64,000 bases of DNA from the NCBI RefSeq assembly GCF_003573695.1, contig NC_039365.1:133325466-133389465 (forward strand), given 5' to 3'. Shown in pieces: positions 35,701-47,080 of the stretch. Position numbers and translations under genes: made by a program. The notes below the pieces were generated by a model that ran no database searches, had not been told where the DNA came from, and worked only from the letters and a program-made list of their open reading frames with translations. Positions within the stretch are counted from its first letter, which is position 1. The number at the start of each line of letters is the position of its first letter. Source of the DNA: Papaver somniferum. Its lineage: Eukaryota > Streptophyta > Magnoliopsida > Ranunculales > Papaveraceae.

Positions 35701-38462
35701 ACAAAACTATATTGGATCTTGATGCGAAGAAGTGGCCTGATGCGCAAACAGATGATGCATCTGCTTTTTACAAGGCATGTACTGATCTCTCCACTTAGAA
35801 GTGGTTGTATTGTATCCTCTTTTCATTTATGTTTCCTCAGTAACTTAACAGAAATTAACTAGCATTGCCAACAATTTGATTTTGGTTCATGATTTATTTT
35901 ATTTTTGCCAAAACCAATACTGCATTATTTAGTATTTTAGTTCAATTACTCCACAAAAGCATACACCTAATTTTATATTTCTTTGGAACAAGTCGTGTTG
36001 TTGCTGTTGTCAATTTTAGATAATTAGAATTAGTGCTCTATAGTAGTGCTGTATGTTTTGTAGCCGAACATGTTGATATGCTGAAGATTCATGGTTAGCT
36101 TTGGATATGAAATAATATTTTTGCCTAGTAGGAAACTGTGGCAAGTTGGTGGTTCGATTAGTATTGACAAAATTAGGTGATGTGACACTGTGGTTCAACT
36201 TGGTGAGAAGAAATCAGAAGTAATATGATGGTAAGAAAAGATCCAAGCTATACCGGTGGCCCGTACTATTACTGCATATGAGCCATTTTGCCAAATGTTT
36301 TTATCTCAAACCACACCATTCTTTGTCTAGATGATCTTTGTAGGCACCCCACATGCTTAAGTTGACTTATCGTTCTGCGTCAATCAAGATGTCCGTGCAT
36401 GTTTCAGTTTTTGTACTTATAAGTTCAAATCTGTTCTACCGAGTTTTAGTTCAATTGCCCAACTGCTTAAGAGGAATTATTGGAATCTTGCTAATGACAC
36501 TCCGATAGGTGCATGTTTTTTTATTATATTTATGTATTTCATTGACTCTTCGAAACATGAGAAGATTCCAAGTCAGATGTCTTCTGTTTGAGTAGTTCTA
36601 TATTATTATGTTTCATCCGTGCCTGATTTTATAGTGTTCTGTTACATTTTTGTGAAAACCAGGTTCCTTTTACAAATGTTGTATACATTGAAAGGTCTGA
36701 TTTCCGAACCAAGGATTCAAAAGACTACTATGGACTTGCTCCTGGAAAATCGATATTACTAAGGTGCTTAGCTGATTCCACTTATTTTCAATTGCTTGCA
36801 ACTGATAGCTGCTGACTTTTGGTTTGGACTCTGAATACAGATATGCTTTTCCTATAAAATGCACAGAAGTAGTCTATAGTGATGATGGCGAGACAATTGG
36901 GGAGATCCGGGCAGAATATGATTCTTCCAAGAACACAAAACCAAAGGTTTACAAAAGCTTAAAAGGACTGTCGTTTTAATGAAAATTTATGGTTATATTT
37001 TGAGGAGGTGGTTTACGGAATTTGTTGAATTGGATATGTAGGGTGTTCTTCATTGGGTTGCACAGCCTTCTCCAGGAGTTGATCCTTTGAGGGTCGAGGT
37101 TAGGTTGTTTGATAAACTATTCCTTTCTGAGGTTGGTAACATTGTACTTTGCTTTTTTCTATTCCGAGTCATCGTAACTCTGATCACGCATCTCATAAAT
37201 GTGTATTCCTTGGATACCCACTAACCATCTTTTCTCTTCTATTCACCGTTAGAATCCGGCTGAACTTGAAGAATTTCTCACGGATCTCAACCCCGAATCC
37301 AAAGAGGTGATACCAGAAGCATTTGCTGTGCCCTCTTTACGGGATGCAGCAGTCGGGGATAAGTTTCAGTTTGAAAGGCTTGGTAAATTCTATAATCCAC
37401 TTAATAGTATTTTTTTTCTTCCAATTTTATCTTTACTAGTCAAAATATATCCCAACCTGCAACCAGATTTGTGTTTGAAAAGGATACAATCTGTTGCCAT
37501 GGCTGTTGCCCGAGGTCCAACAACAAATACAATTAGAAGTATGAATTATTTATTAACTGCTAGCTCCTCTCTATAAGTGTCCCCTATATGTTTGCTTCTA
37601 CCTCTTTTTTACTTCTTTAAGATGTTATTTCTCTAGGTTTGAAAGCCTAATCATCCTTCCGAATCAAATATTTCCGAGTCAAATATGCCAGCTAACTGCA
37701 AAATTTTAAGTGCTCTCTTGTTTTTCTTTCACCTAGCTTTGCTGTATGTCTGCATCTCCTTAAGATATTTGATATTTGAATGGTGGGAGTATTGAGAAAA
37801 TATATCTAATCTCATCTTGCATATTCACTGTGAAGCATAATGTTGTCGGGTGTTTCCCAAGGCCTATTAAGGAGATGCCATCTGTTTATGATGACGAGGT
37901 CTCCTCTCCATAGCAAAAATGGAAATTGACACAAATATATGAATTCAGTGTTTCAAGATCCTGATTTGCTATCGTATCTGCTCATATATCATAAGCCTAT
38001 CGCTCTGTCCAGATATTATAGGTCGGTCTGCCTCTTGACATCCTTGATGGATGGAAGCCACAGAAGACTAAAATCCTCTTCCTTCTAATCTCAATGGTTT
38101 TCCTCCGAGGCATGATTATGTTTTCAAAGTAATTGATTTCCTGGTTACATTCAATTTTTCTCTTGTATGAAGCTAATAAAATCCCTTGATTTACTTTTAT
38201 ATTGATCTAAAAATAAAATGTTTTTCTTTCTGGATGTGTCATTGTGGTAAATGAGCATGTGGTTGAAAAGCATTTTTACGTCATAATTTGTACTTATCCA
38301 TAGCTTTCGGCGTATCTGATGGATGTTGTTCTCTGGGTTTCTTGCTGTTTTTGTTATTTTTCAGGGTATTTTGCGGTGGATCCAGATTCTACTCCAGAGA
38401 AACTTGTCTTCAATAGAACTGTAACGCTTCGTGATTCCTATTCGAAGGGTGGGAACAAGTAG
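29739..38462 (+). CDS. GLNRS: Glutamine--tRNA ligase, cytosolic type, 23 exons
   Basis: Charges tRNA-Gln with glutamine in the cytosol (class I synthetase). Exons: 29739-29867, 29950-30003, 30091-30162, 30244-30343, 30611-30706, 30958-31019, 31124-31225, 31404-31499, 32096-32248, 32325-32380, 33294-33384, 33612-33698, 33955-34152, 34231-34329, 34892-35023, 35108-35244, 35494-35593, 35679-35774, 36663-36763, 36841-36946, 37042-37131, 37253-37382, 38365-38462. They join in phase to 2385 nt, 794 codons, the usual plant length. Residues 1-210 form the eukaryotic N-terminal (YqeY-like) tRNA-binding region, then a lysine-rich linker. The ATP-site motif [15 protein letters not shown] is at about 274-288 (HIGH 283-286) and the KMSKS-equivalent VMSKR at 504-508, followed by the beta-barrel anticodon domain. 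No disruption was seen. All introns are GT-AG except the one after exon 18. The Arabidopsis counterpart is known as OVA9. Confidence 0.95.
35775..36662 (+). other. GC-AG intron in the GlnRS gene
   Basis: Exon 18 ends ...TTTTACAAG followed by GCATGT, and the next exon begins after ...AACCAG. Only the GC donor keeps the reading frame and the family sequence (AFYK then VPFTNVV). Using the GT five bases further on would shift the frame. The rest of the donor fits the strong consensus typical of GC introns. At 888 bp it is one of the longer introns of the gene. Confidence 0.8.
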
Positions 38463-39358
38463 TAGCTGCTCGTGCTTTTTGAACGTGAAGCTGGTCAGTT
38501 AACAGGTGTTCCTTACGAAATTGAACATATCTGCATTTGGAGTTCAGAAAATATATTGTAACAGTGAAATACGAGGGATTAGTTTTCATAGTCGAAGGAA
38601 TGGTTTGACATTTTGTTATACAGGCATTGGTTTACATTCTGCAATCTTAGTTTGCGCATTTTCTTTATTGTCTCCATTAGTAAATGTTTGTTTGATGTAG
38701 TATGTTGAACCTTTTACACTATGAATGATATGGTTTACTTCCAGTTCTCTTTATTTGGCATGGCCTAGACAGTGCCTGTTAGTGTATTATGTAATTATTT
38801 AATCACCAACTATAGCCAAGACTAAATCTTCCGCATCAACCACAAAAGAACGGTCAACTCCTTTTTATCACTTCTCCGATGAGTCTTTGTTGCTTAAATT
38901 TTTGTTTCGTAAATGCTTACCAATATTTGCATTCTCAAGTAAGATACGGAAGATAAAAAAGAGAGTGCCATTACTTGAACAGTAACACTAACATCTTTCC
39001 AAGAAGCACAACCAGAATACTTGGTTATTTCAGATAAGAAAGTGAACTAACAGCAGGTTGCATGTATAAACTCTTAACCTTGCAACAGTAATTTGTGAAA
39101 ACACATCTTTTTTATTTTTGCCGGGAAAAAAAACATTTCAATTAGAAAAGCAGAGACTTACAAACTTGGACTAAGGATTCCTTCCTAACAAAAGGGGCCA
39201 AGAAAGGAGGACATAATTTAGTTCTTTTTTCCTATTAACTCAAGACCAAAAGATAATTACACCAAAAGATAATCACAGAGCTTGGACATTTTAGCCATAG
39301 AAAACATCAAGCAGATCCCGACATCTTCAACTAATAGACTTTGACTCCACCTACTTAG
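38463..39358. other. Convergent intergenic region
   Basis: Shared 3' region between GlnRS (plus) and the EDM2-like locus (minus). No gene or clear element was found. Confidence 0.5.
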
Positions 39359-41899
39359 TTAACTGTATTTGTTAAAATATAAACAGTTCGATCTCTTTCC
39401 TGCTTCGGCATCTGGCAAAGGTTTTGAACAAATTGGTCTTGCAAGTACCTTTTGCTGCTTATAAGAGAGATCTATCACAGGCTTAAAACTGTCCTTTGGA
39501 ATCACTTTTGAGGCACTACAGGTGCTCAATCTTTTTGTAGAAACCAGTTGTTGGACGGAGAATCTTTTGGGTTTGTTATCTACAAATTTACTTTGCTTCG
39601 AAGGAGCCATCATTTCAACTGAATTTCTTGGCCTCACAGATGTACTTTCCTGCACCTCTTTCGGAATCATTCTCTTCCTTTTTAGAACTCTTTGCTGGCC
39701 TGATTGTGTAGACTGCAGTTTTGCCTTTACCTCAACATTAGGAAATACGATGTGGTTTCTTGATGGTGTCCCTTGATCTTTCTCAATCTTGTGATTCCTG
39801 TAAGCAAAATTAATAATAATTTAAGTACAGATGTTCTGAAAATTGACAATAAGGGATAAATTTAGCTATCTAGCCCCACATAAAGACCCAGGGGGTAAAT
39901 TATTAATATTATTCCCCCCATTTCCAGAAAAACTCATATTTCTTTGTTCAATAAGAAGTTTCCCACTAAAAACTTTCAGGGTGTTAAGCTTATAGTGCCA
40001 AATAAGCCTTGAAGCGGCTTCATATTACATTGTGCTAAACGGCTCTCTTTATCACCATCAATTCTAATCAACTTTAGTGGGGATATGAAGTTAGCATGAA
40101 AGAAGTTATGGTAACGAAGAACTATGAAGCTGTGAGACCATCTACAAAAGTAATCAACCCTTCTATCGTTTACATGTGATCCCCATCGGCTAATGTAAAT
40201 AGTTTTCATGGACTGGTGCAATAAATCATTCTCAAAATTAAGACATGCATCAGAAGGCTATAGAAGAATCACTTACTGGCAGTATAACAGTATACGATTT
40301 CTTGGCAACAGATTATCCCAAGCCCTCTGAACAAGGCCAAGTTTCTCTGCATAACTAAAAGCAATATCCCTGAAAAACATATCTGGTATTAGCTTTAGAC
40401 ACTGTAATTAAATATAATCCCATATAAGAGAGTTAGTGGATTACCTCGGCAAGCATTTACGGTGATATGCCTTTGGACAACGTCTGCATACTGCAAACTG
40501 CAGTTCACGTACCATACTATCTTCTGCTTGTTTACATTTATAGCATTTATGGGCAGGACATGTAAATGACCCCCCTGTAGCAATGATTTTTTGAAGATGT
40601 TTACTTTTCACTTCAGTTCTTGGATAGAGAAAGTCTGCGGCACATTTTGGGTGATAAAAATGGCCACAGGAAGGACAGCCGAATACCTGTACGCAAAGCA
40701 AATGGTTTATGGTAAAAATATGACACTAGTTGTGTGGTAAAATTAGGGAGTTTGAGTAAGAGGAATCTGTAAGATAAGCATATAAATATGAATACCAGTT
40801 ATATTAGCCTTGTCTTATAGAGGTACAAGCAACATCAATGATAACTGATGTTGAAAAGTGATCACAAATGGCACAAGCAGTGTCATCTGTATTTGTCTTC
40901 TCTTCATTTAATTCTTCACGATCATCTCTAACATTAAGTTTTGCTTTCTTCGTAACTAAACCAGCACCTTTATTCTGTAAAACAAACTCCTTATGAGATG
41001 GGACGAAATTCAGAACAGAAGTATCTGAATTGAACAATGAGAAAGATTGGACAAGAGAAACCGATGGAATAACTGAAGACTGACCTTAGCAAATGCTTTC
41101 CTGGGACTCTCCAGAAATGCGAGTAGAAACTGTATTTTTGTCCACAAAGGCAAATGTCAGGTAAAAGCAGAACCATAAAAGATACATTCTAATTACTGAT
41201 GGCCACTATATTACGCCTTTACGCAATCATATTTCCCAACTATAATTATCCATATTAACAGGGGGAAAAGAGGATCACAAACCTTAGAAGTTTTTAGCGT
41301 ATTATCATGTTCAACTGCACGGTTAAATGACCCATTAAATCATTCTTAAGAGATAGTGTGCCCCTGTTGAAACTGCACAAACCACAAACAGCCATAAGAC
41401 GGCTAATAAATACTATACAATACTCAAAACTACAATTTCAAACAAAAATTAGTTGAAAATCAACAAAACAAGATGAACGTACAAACCTGGGAGAGACGTT
41501 CGACAACAAGGAACTTCCTGATGCATGAGGATTCCTTTTCAAATATCGCAGGCAGCATAAAGTCAACCTAATTTTTCTTATAATCTCCTCATAAATTTTC
41601 CTAGGTTCATCCAAGACTATCCATTTATTCTCCTTTGAGAGCACTTCCACCTTAACTTGATCGAATGATGAAAGGTCAAATTTCCATGCTTTAACCTGCT
41701 TATATACCTTCTGGTGACCGCTAGAAGTAAACCCTTGCAAGAATATTTTCCTATCCACATCAACTACCTTTGGCTCCTCACACCAAAGGATAGGCAATAC
41801 CGAATAACATACCGGCTCCCCCTTGTCACCAACAAAATAATAAGATGTGACAGAGTGTATCACATCCTCACGTTCGTCATCCCAATGTCTAATGCTCAT
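39359..41899 (-). pseudogene. EDM2-like: EDM2-like gene, truncated and frameshifted
   Basis: EDM2 proteins are nuclear PHD-finger chromatin regulators in plants, affecting histone marks, intronic heterochromatin and resistance-gene transcripts. Exons in minus order: 41899-41487 (N-terminal domain, TSYYFVGDKGEPVCYSVLPI), 41372-41283, 41129-41085 (FLLAFLESPRKAFAK), 40974 to about 40834, 40686-40445 (atypical PHD module, CGHFYHPKC, CPAHKC, VCRRCPKAYHRKCLPR), 40369-40277 (AFSYAEKLGLVQRAWDNLLP) and 39797-39359 (TPSRNHIVFPNVEVKAK, then a stop). Defects: NDLMGHL and AVEHDNTLKTSK in the second exon are in different frames (break at about 41319); the first PHD stops after ACAICD, missing roughly 70 residues; the methyltransferase-like C-terminal half is absent. 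The donor near 40834 is uncertain. It is probably a decaying partial paralog. A short expressed form using other splice sites cannot be excluded. Confidence 0.8.
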
Positions 41900-43914
41900 T
41901 ATTAGCGAAAATTAAGACACTGAAAGACATAAACAGTCTAAGATTGTTTATCTGACTTCTTCCTCCCGAATTGTTGGCTTATTTCACAGTCTGTAAAACA
42001 TAAAAATAACTTTTAAATACCGTAACGATAAAAATCTAGTATCATTTTTGAAAAAACTACTGCGCAATCTGAATTTCACGTGTTTCTGTCTATGAATTTA
42101 ACATATGTAGTTACACCTAAATGACCACATTACTAAGGGACGTGGTAGACACTGAAAATATTCAATAGGAGTGTTCAACAAACAAAAACATTAACCATAT
42201 AACAGAAACATGCAAAAATCTTAAACTTTTAATGAGGACATGTCCTAAGTTGACAGCACTTTACTTAGTAAACCCGGGAAAAACGATCAACCTTCCTGCG
42301 ACCACTTGGAAGAGACTCATACATGGAAGTTATATATCAGAATACTTTTGGGGTGAATAAGAGTATCCACCTATTAGTAAATCAGTAAGTTACTACTGTG
42401 TGAAATGCTAATACTGCCGAGCACGATATCATTTCTAAAGTCTATGACTCATTCTATCTTCTTACACCTAAAAAATCATTTTTGCATCTGCATCAGCCAT
42501 ATTTCAATCCTAATTACATCTAAATGAGCACACTATTTATAGGGCCTGATAATCATGGACTCATGGCACTAAATTGAGTGTTAAAAAACAAATAATTTAA
42601 AAAAGAAAACACCAAAACCCAATGCAGAAAAATTTAAATCCTACAAATTGAAGCATGATAGCAAAATAAGGAAACCGGCGTCTGCATTTCTAATGGCAAT
42701 AACTTATGGCGGTTATCATTCACCTAGAGCACCTTTCAGTACCAACCCAGCATTACCTAACATGTATCATCTCCCTAGGTTCTGATATTCTTCCTTGATA
42801 AAAGAAACTAATGTTGCAATTACATTTCACTAAGATTTAGACATGAAAATGTGTATATCGCCAAGATAAGTAAGTGACTTGATCACTAAAAGTACACAAC
42901 ACGAGGATGAAGAAATGCAACTGATAAAATGCAAATAAATCAAATCAAATCCTAAAATCATGAAACTATGAAGTCCTAGTGCTAAAAACCAGTGAATGTA
43001 AAAAAGAACAAAGATTTTGGGAAACAAATAAAACTTACTCTTTCAATGCTGCTGTGTGGTGTACTGAAAACCCTAGTTCAAGCGAAGATATATATATATA
43101 TATATATATATAAAAATTATGCACTCACCCTTTTTCTTCTCTATGATTTTCGGAAGTGGAAGACGTGGGAGTAGTGGAAAATGAAAACGGAAACTGGAAG
43201 ACAAACAGAAAAAATCATGTTCCAGAATTTCAGGCGAAATGGGAGTAGTGTATTTACGGGAATCAACCGTTATTTGGTGTCTTTAGCGGGAATAAATATA
43301 CTAGTATTGTAACACTTGTTACAAACACGTGTCTTTGTTTGCACAGTCTAGTAAATTTATTCTAGCCCGGTCTTTGTTTGCACAATCTAGTAAATGTGTA
43401 ATCATCTTTTGAAATATTGTCCTTAAAAACAATACAATAACAAAAGTGTTTGATTATTTATTTTTAATTTTTTATGAAAGAAATATCTTGATTTCATTTA
43501 AATAACAAGAATAATAGATACATTCCGTTCAAGTACATCAACGATGAAAATAATAATAAAATACATATATCTAATATCTCGTTTTATAGATGAAACAGAT
43601 ATTTGAAACACGACATATGAAATTATATTCCGTCATTTGAAATCTTCCTCTTCATTAAAATTAACGTGTCTCAGAGGCGAGTCATTTGCACAGCTCTTCG
43701 TCATTGATGATATTATTGATATGAATGATCCATTCGATAGAAACGCCATAACGGCTATCAGAAACATCTAATTGGATAATGGAAGCCATTAGCGATGAAA
43801 TCAATTGAATGTAAGCTTAAAAAAAATAGTTTCAATTTTTTTGGGAGGGATTTTATGAGATCATAATGACGCAACCTATTTGCATTTAATATTGTTTTCA
43901 ATCCATTTTTTTAA
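41900..43914. other. Upstream of EDM2-like locus; no gene seen
   Basis: May contain the 5' leader of the EDM2-like gene: on the minus strand a GTGAGT donor lies near 43120-43130, but no coding exon could be placed. An (AT)n microsatellite lies at 43088-43112. No other feature is supported. Confidence 0.4.
43088..43112. repeat. (AT)n microsatellite
   Basis: About twelve uninterrupted AT dinucleotides. Confidence 0.9.
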
Positions 43915-44380
43915 TCTTAGTTTAAGCAAGGATGTGTCCAGTTTTATCCTATTTATTTTTAAATAGGTTGTTTTCGTCTTTGTTTAAAAGGAGATGAAAC
44001 CAGTTTCATCCTAGTTTTTTCGCTGAATAACCTTTTTACTTAGTTCAGATTAGGATGCGTTCGTCCTATCTATTTTTTAAATAATTTTTTTTCTATATCT
44101 CAGTTTAAGCTAAGATGCAATTAGTTTCATCCTAGTTATTTTTTAAATAAATATTTTTTTAGTTTAAGTCAATACATCAGGTTTCATCCTGACTATTTTT
44201 TTAATAATATTTTTTTATCTTAGTTAAAGTCAGGATACAACCAGATTCATCCTAGTTATTTTCGAATAACTTTTCTTATCTTATTTTAAGTCATGACGCA
44301 TCCAGTTTCATCCTGCCTACTTTTTGAATGAATATTTTGTTTTTTAGTTTGAGCCATAAGGCAACCGTTATCATCCAAAA
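43915..44380. repeat. About 62-bp array with AGGATG/CATCCT hairpin
   Basis: Around eight units, each with 'agtttaagc(c/t)aggatgca', a loop of about 10 bases, 'gtttcatcct' and then a T-rich spacer such as 'agttattttttaaataa'. The catcct words fall near 43944 (degenerate), 44009, 44062, 44129, 44187, 44249, 44310 and 44370 (degenerate). The inverted arms are kept while the T-rich part varies in length. The right edge is close to the truncated SIRE copy at 44470. Confidence 0.75.
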
Positions 44381-44469
44381 CCTATTCAAAAACAATTTTT
44401 TATAAAGTTTGATATATACTTTTGAAGTTATGAATTTATTTATGATTTATTTTAAGTTCGAGGGCTACC

Positions 44470-47080
44470 GCTTTCTCATTGTTATAGCTACAAATCTTCA
44501 ACAACTATGATGCTGAGTTGAACACGTTCAGAATCACGGGAGTACTTGGAAGTGACGAAGATTTCGAGTAATGTTGAAGAACCAAGGAAATCAAGCATTT
44601 GGATGAGAAGCTACAAAGTTTATTTATTTTGTAATCTATATGTATTGATAGTTTTGTCACTAAAATAGACAAAGAGGGAGATTGGTAGAGCACTGCTCGG
44701 TCAAACTCGCAAGCCTTTCTATCTCAAGCTTGTTTGTCAAGTTTAATTGCCAAACCTATAAGTTTTGGTTTCTAGTCTACTTATAGCTAAGTCTCGGATT
44801 AGGATAGAAAGTGTAGTTGAGCTTTAGACTACATGGTGCTCATTTATTGAATACGGAGAACTACTAAGGGGAGCTTTTGGAACTTCACCAACAAAAGGTA
44901 TGTGGAGTCTTGAACTCATCTATCACTCAAAAGTCTATCTACTCTATCTCATATTTGAAACAAAAATCGTATAGCTATATAGACTTGGATTATACACATT
45001 TGATATTTCTAGCTGAGTTTAACTCGCTTATATATTTCTCGAAATATGTGTTGGTAAGCTTTCGCTTTAACCTAGTTCATCTTATATTCTTGACGAAAGT
45101 CAAAGATGATCATGTGAAAATCGCCTGGTAATATCTTACATGATTTGTGTGAGATAGCTATTGTCGTCTTCCAAGAATGTTTCAATGAATGAAATGGAAG
45201 TTTAGAACAAATAACCATGATTGGATAGTGCACAGTATGCGTACTTGTATGCTAACTGTTGCAAGTTATTCCAAGTTCGGGAACCATAGTATGCATACAC
45301 GTACGCGTACTGGTTGGTTTAATTAAAGTGCGGGAACTTAGTATGCGTGCTGGCGTAAGTTCATGTCCGGAAATTCAATTGAGTTTGGAAGGTATGTGTA
45401 CCCGTTACCATATTGGCGAACCCAAACTAAGTCCGGCCACTTAGGTATGCGTACCTGTTTGCGTACTTGAGTTGGTTATGTTCTAAAATCGGTTTGTTCA
45501 TGAACTAATATATTTATATAATAAGGAATGCAATCTTTTGCAAACTGTGGCTATAATGTTCATGAATTTATTCGAGTGAATCAAAATCGATTTTGCTTCA
45601 ATTGTGTCTTGTATACTTCTATGAGAATATAAACAATTGAACAACTCTAGAACTAGTTTCATTTGAGTCATTTGAACTAGTTATGGTTAAGATGAATAAG
45701 TTTGATATGAAAGTGTTCATATGGCTAACTTCGGTTAACTATTGCTGAGCCAACAAGGTGTACACATTTAGGTGCGGTTACCCATATCTAAATGAAGTCA
45801 CTTTTCACTTGTGTGTAACAAGCTAAGTTCGATCTAACGGTTGAAATATATTAGCTTGAGTCTAATCAGGTTTTCATCTAACAATGAATATTGAATGCCT
45901 TGTTACCAAGGTAACATTGGTTACAATCCCTAATTTAAAGACTATATAACGGAGAATTCTAGCAACTAGGAAACCTAATCCCCACACCTCCTGTGTGATA
46001 CTAGTTGCGACTAGATTCGATTCTCCTTTAACCTAGTTTTTTCCAAAACCATTATAGGTTAACGAATTAAAGACTTCAATGGGATTCTGAATCCAGACCC
46101 AACTATTTTCTCTGTAGTTGCATGTTCTGATGTTTCTGTTTTCTATCGTATTGAGTACTATCTTCTTTAATATTTGCTCGATATTTAATCTCCGATAGGC
46201 AAGATAAAAAGTAGTCTCAGACATCTTCATCTCATCGTTTGTGATTCCACAATATCTTGTTTCGCTACCATACGATTAAGATTATTGTGAGGTGATTGAT
46301 ATTACTAGGCTGTTCTTCGGGAATATAAGTCCGGTGTAACAATTGGTTCCTATTCTCTTGATTTATCAAAAGATGGAACAAAACTCATAGGTATTTCTGT
46401 GGGAGACGGATTTATCTATTCAATAGACTTTTCTGTGTGAGACAGATTGATTTATCAAGTCTTCGAATTTGGGTCGTAGCCTCTCTTAGTTGTGGGTGAG
46501 ATCATCTAAGGGGAATAAAGTGCGCAGAGTCCTGCTGGGATTCAGAGGCGTAAGGAACGCGAATGTACCTCAGTATGAGATTGGTTAGGGATTAACTACA
46601 TTCCAGTCCGAAGTTAACTTGGAGTAGGCTAGTGTCTTTAGCGGCTTAACAAAGTGTGGTGTTCAAATTTGGATTAGGTCCCGAGGTTTTTCTGCATTTA
46701 TGGTTTCCTCGTTAACAAAATTTCTGGTGTCTGTGTTATTTCTTTTCCGCATTATATTTTCTATATAATTGAAATATCACAGGTTGTGCGTAGTTCAGTC
46801 AATTAGATAATCCAACCTTTGGTTGTTGATATAAATTGATTGACACTTGAATATTGATATTTGGTACCATTCAATTTGTTTCACATAATAATCAAGCTCG
46901 CTGATTTCTATATGTTTGATTTGCTGATTACATTGTGAAACAGAGATACAACTCTTGGATATTTTTCCATTGATTGGGTCTGACTGTTTAGCTGATTCTC
47001 TTGGAATTATATTGGAGTTTGTCCATACAGATTTCCTAAACGAAATATTGGGTGAGGTTGGTAGACCCCCCTTTTTTTCA
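44470..47080 (+). mobile_element. SIRE-type copia 3' end with full LTR (element A)
   Basis: 44470-44692 matches the end of the internal region of the other SIRE copies here, ending in a polypurine tract (aaagagggagat). The LTR runs 44693-47080 (2388 bp), TG...CA, beginning tggtagagcactgctcgg and ending ccctttttttca. A TATA-like box (tatataa, 45943-45949) sits about 1.25 kb into the LTR. Everything upstream of 44470 is missing, so this is a truncated element or a recombination product. Short open frames inside are not genes. Confidence 0.85.
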
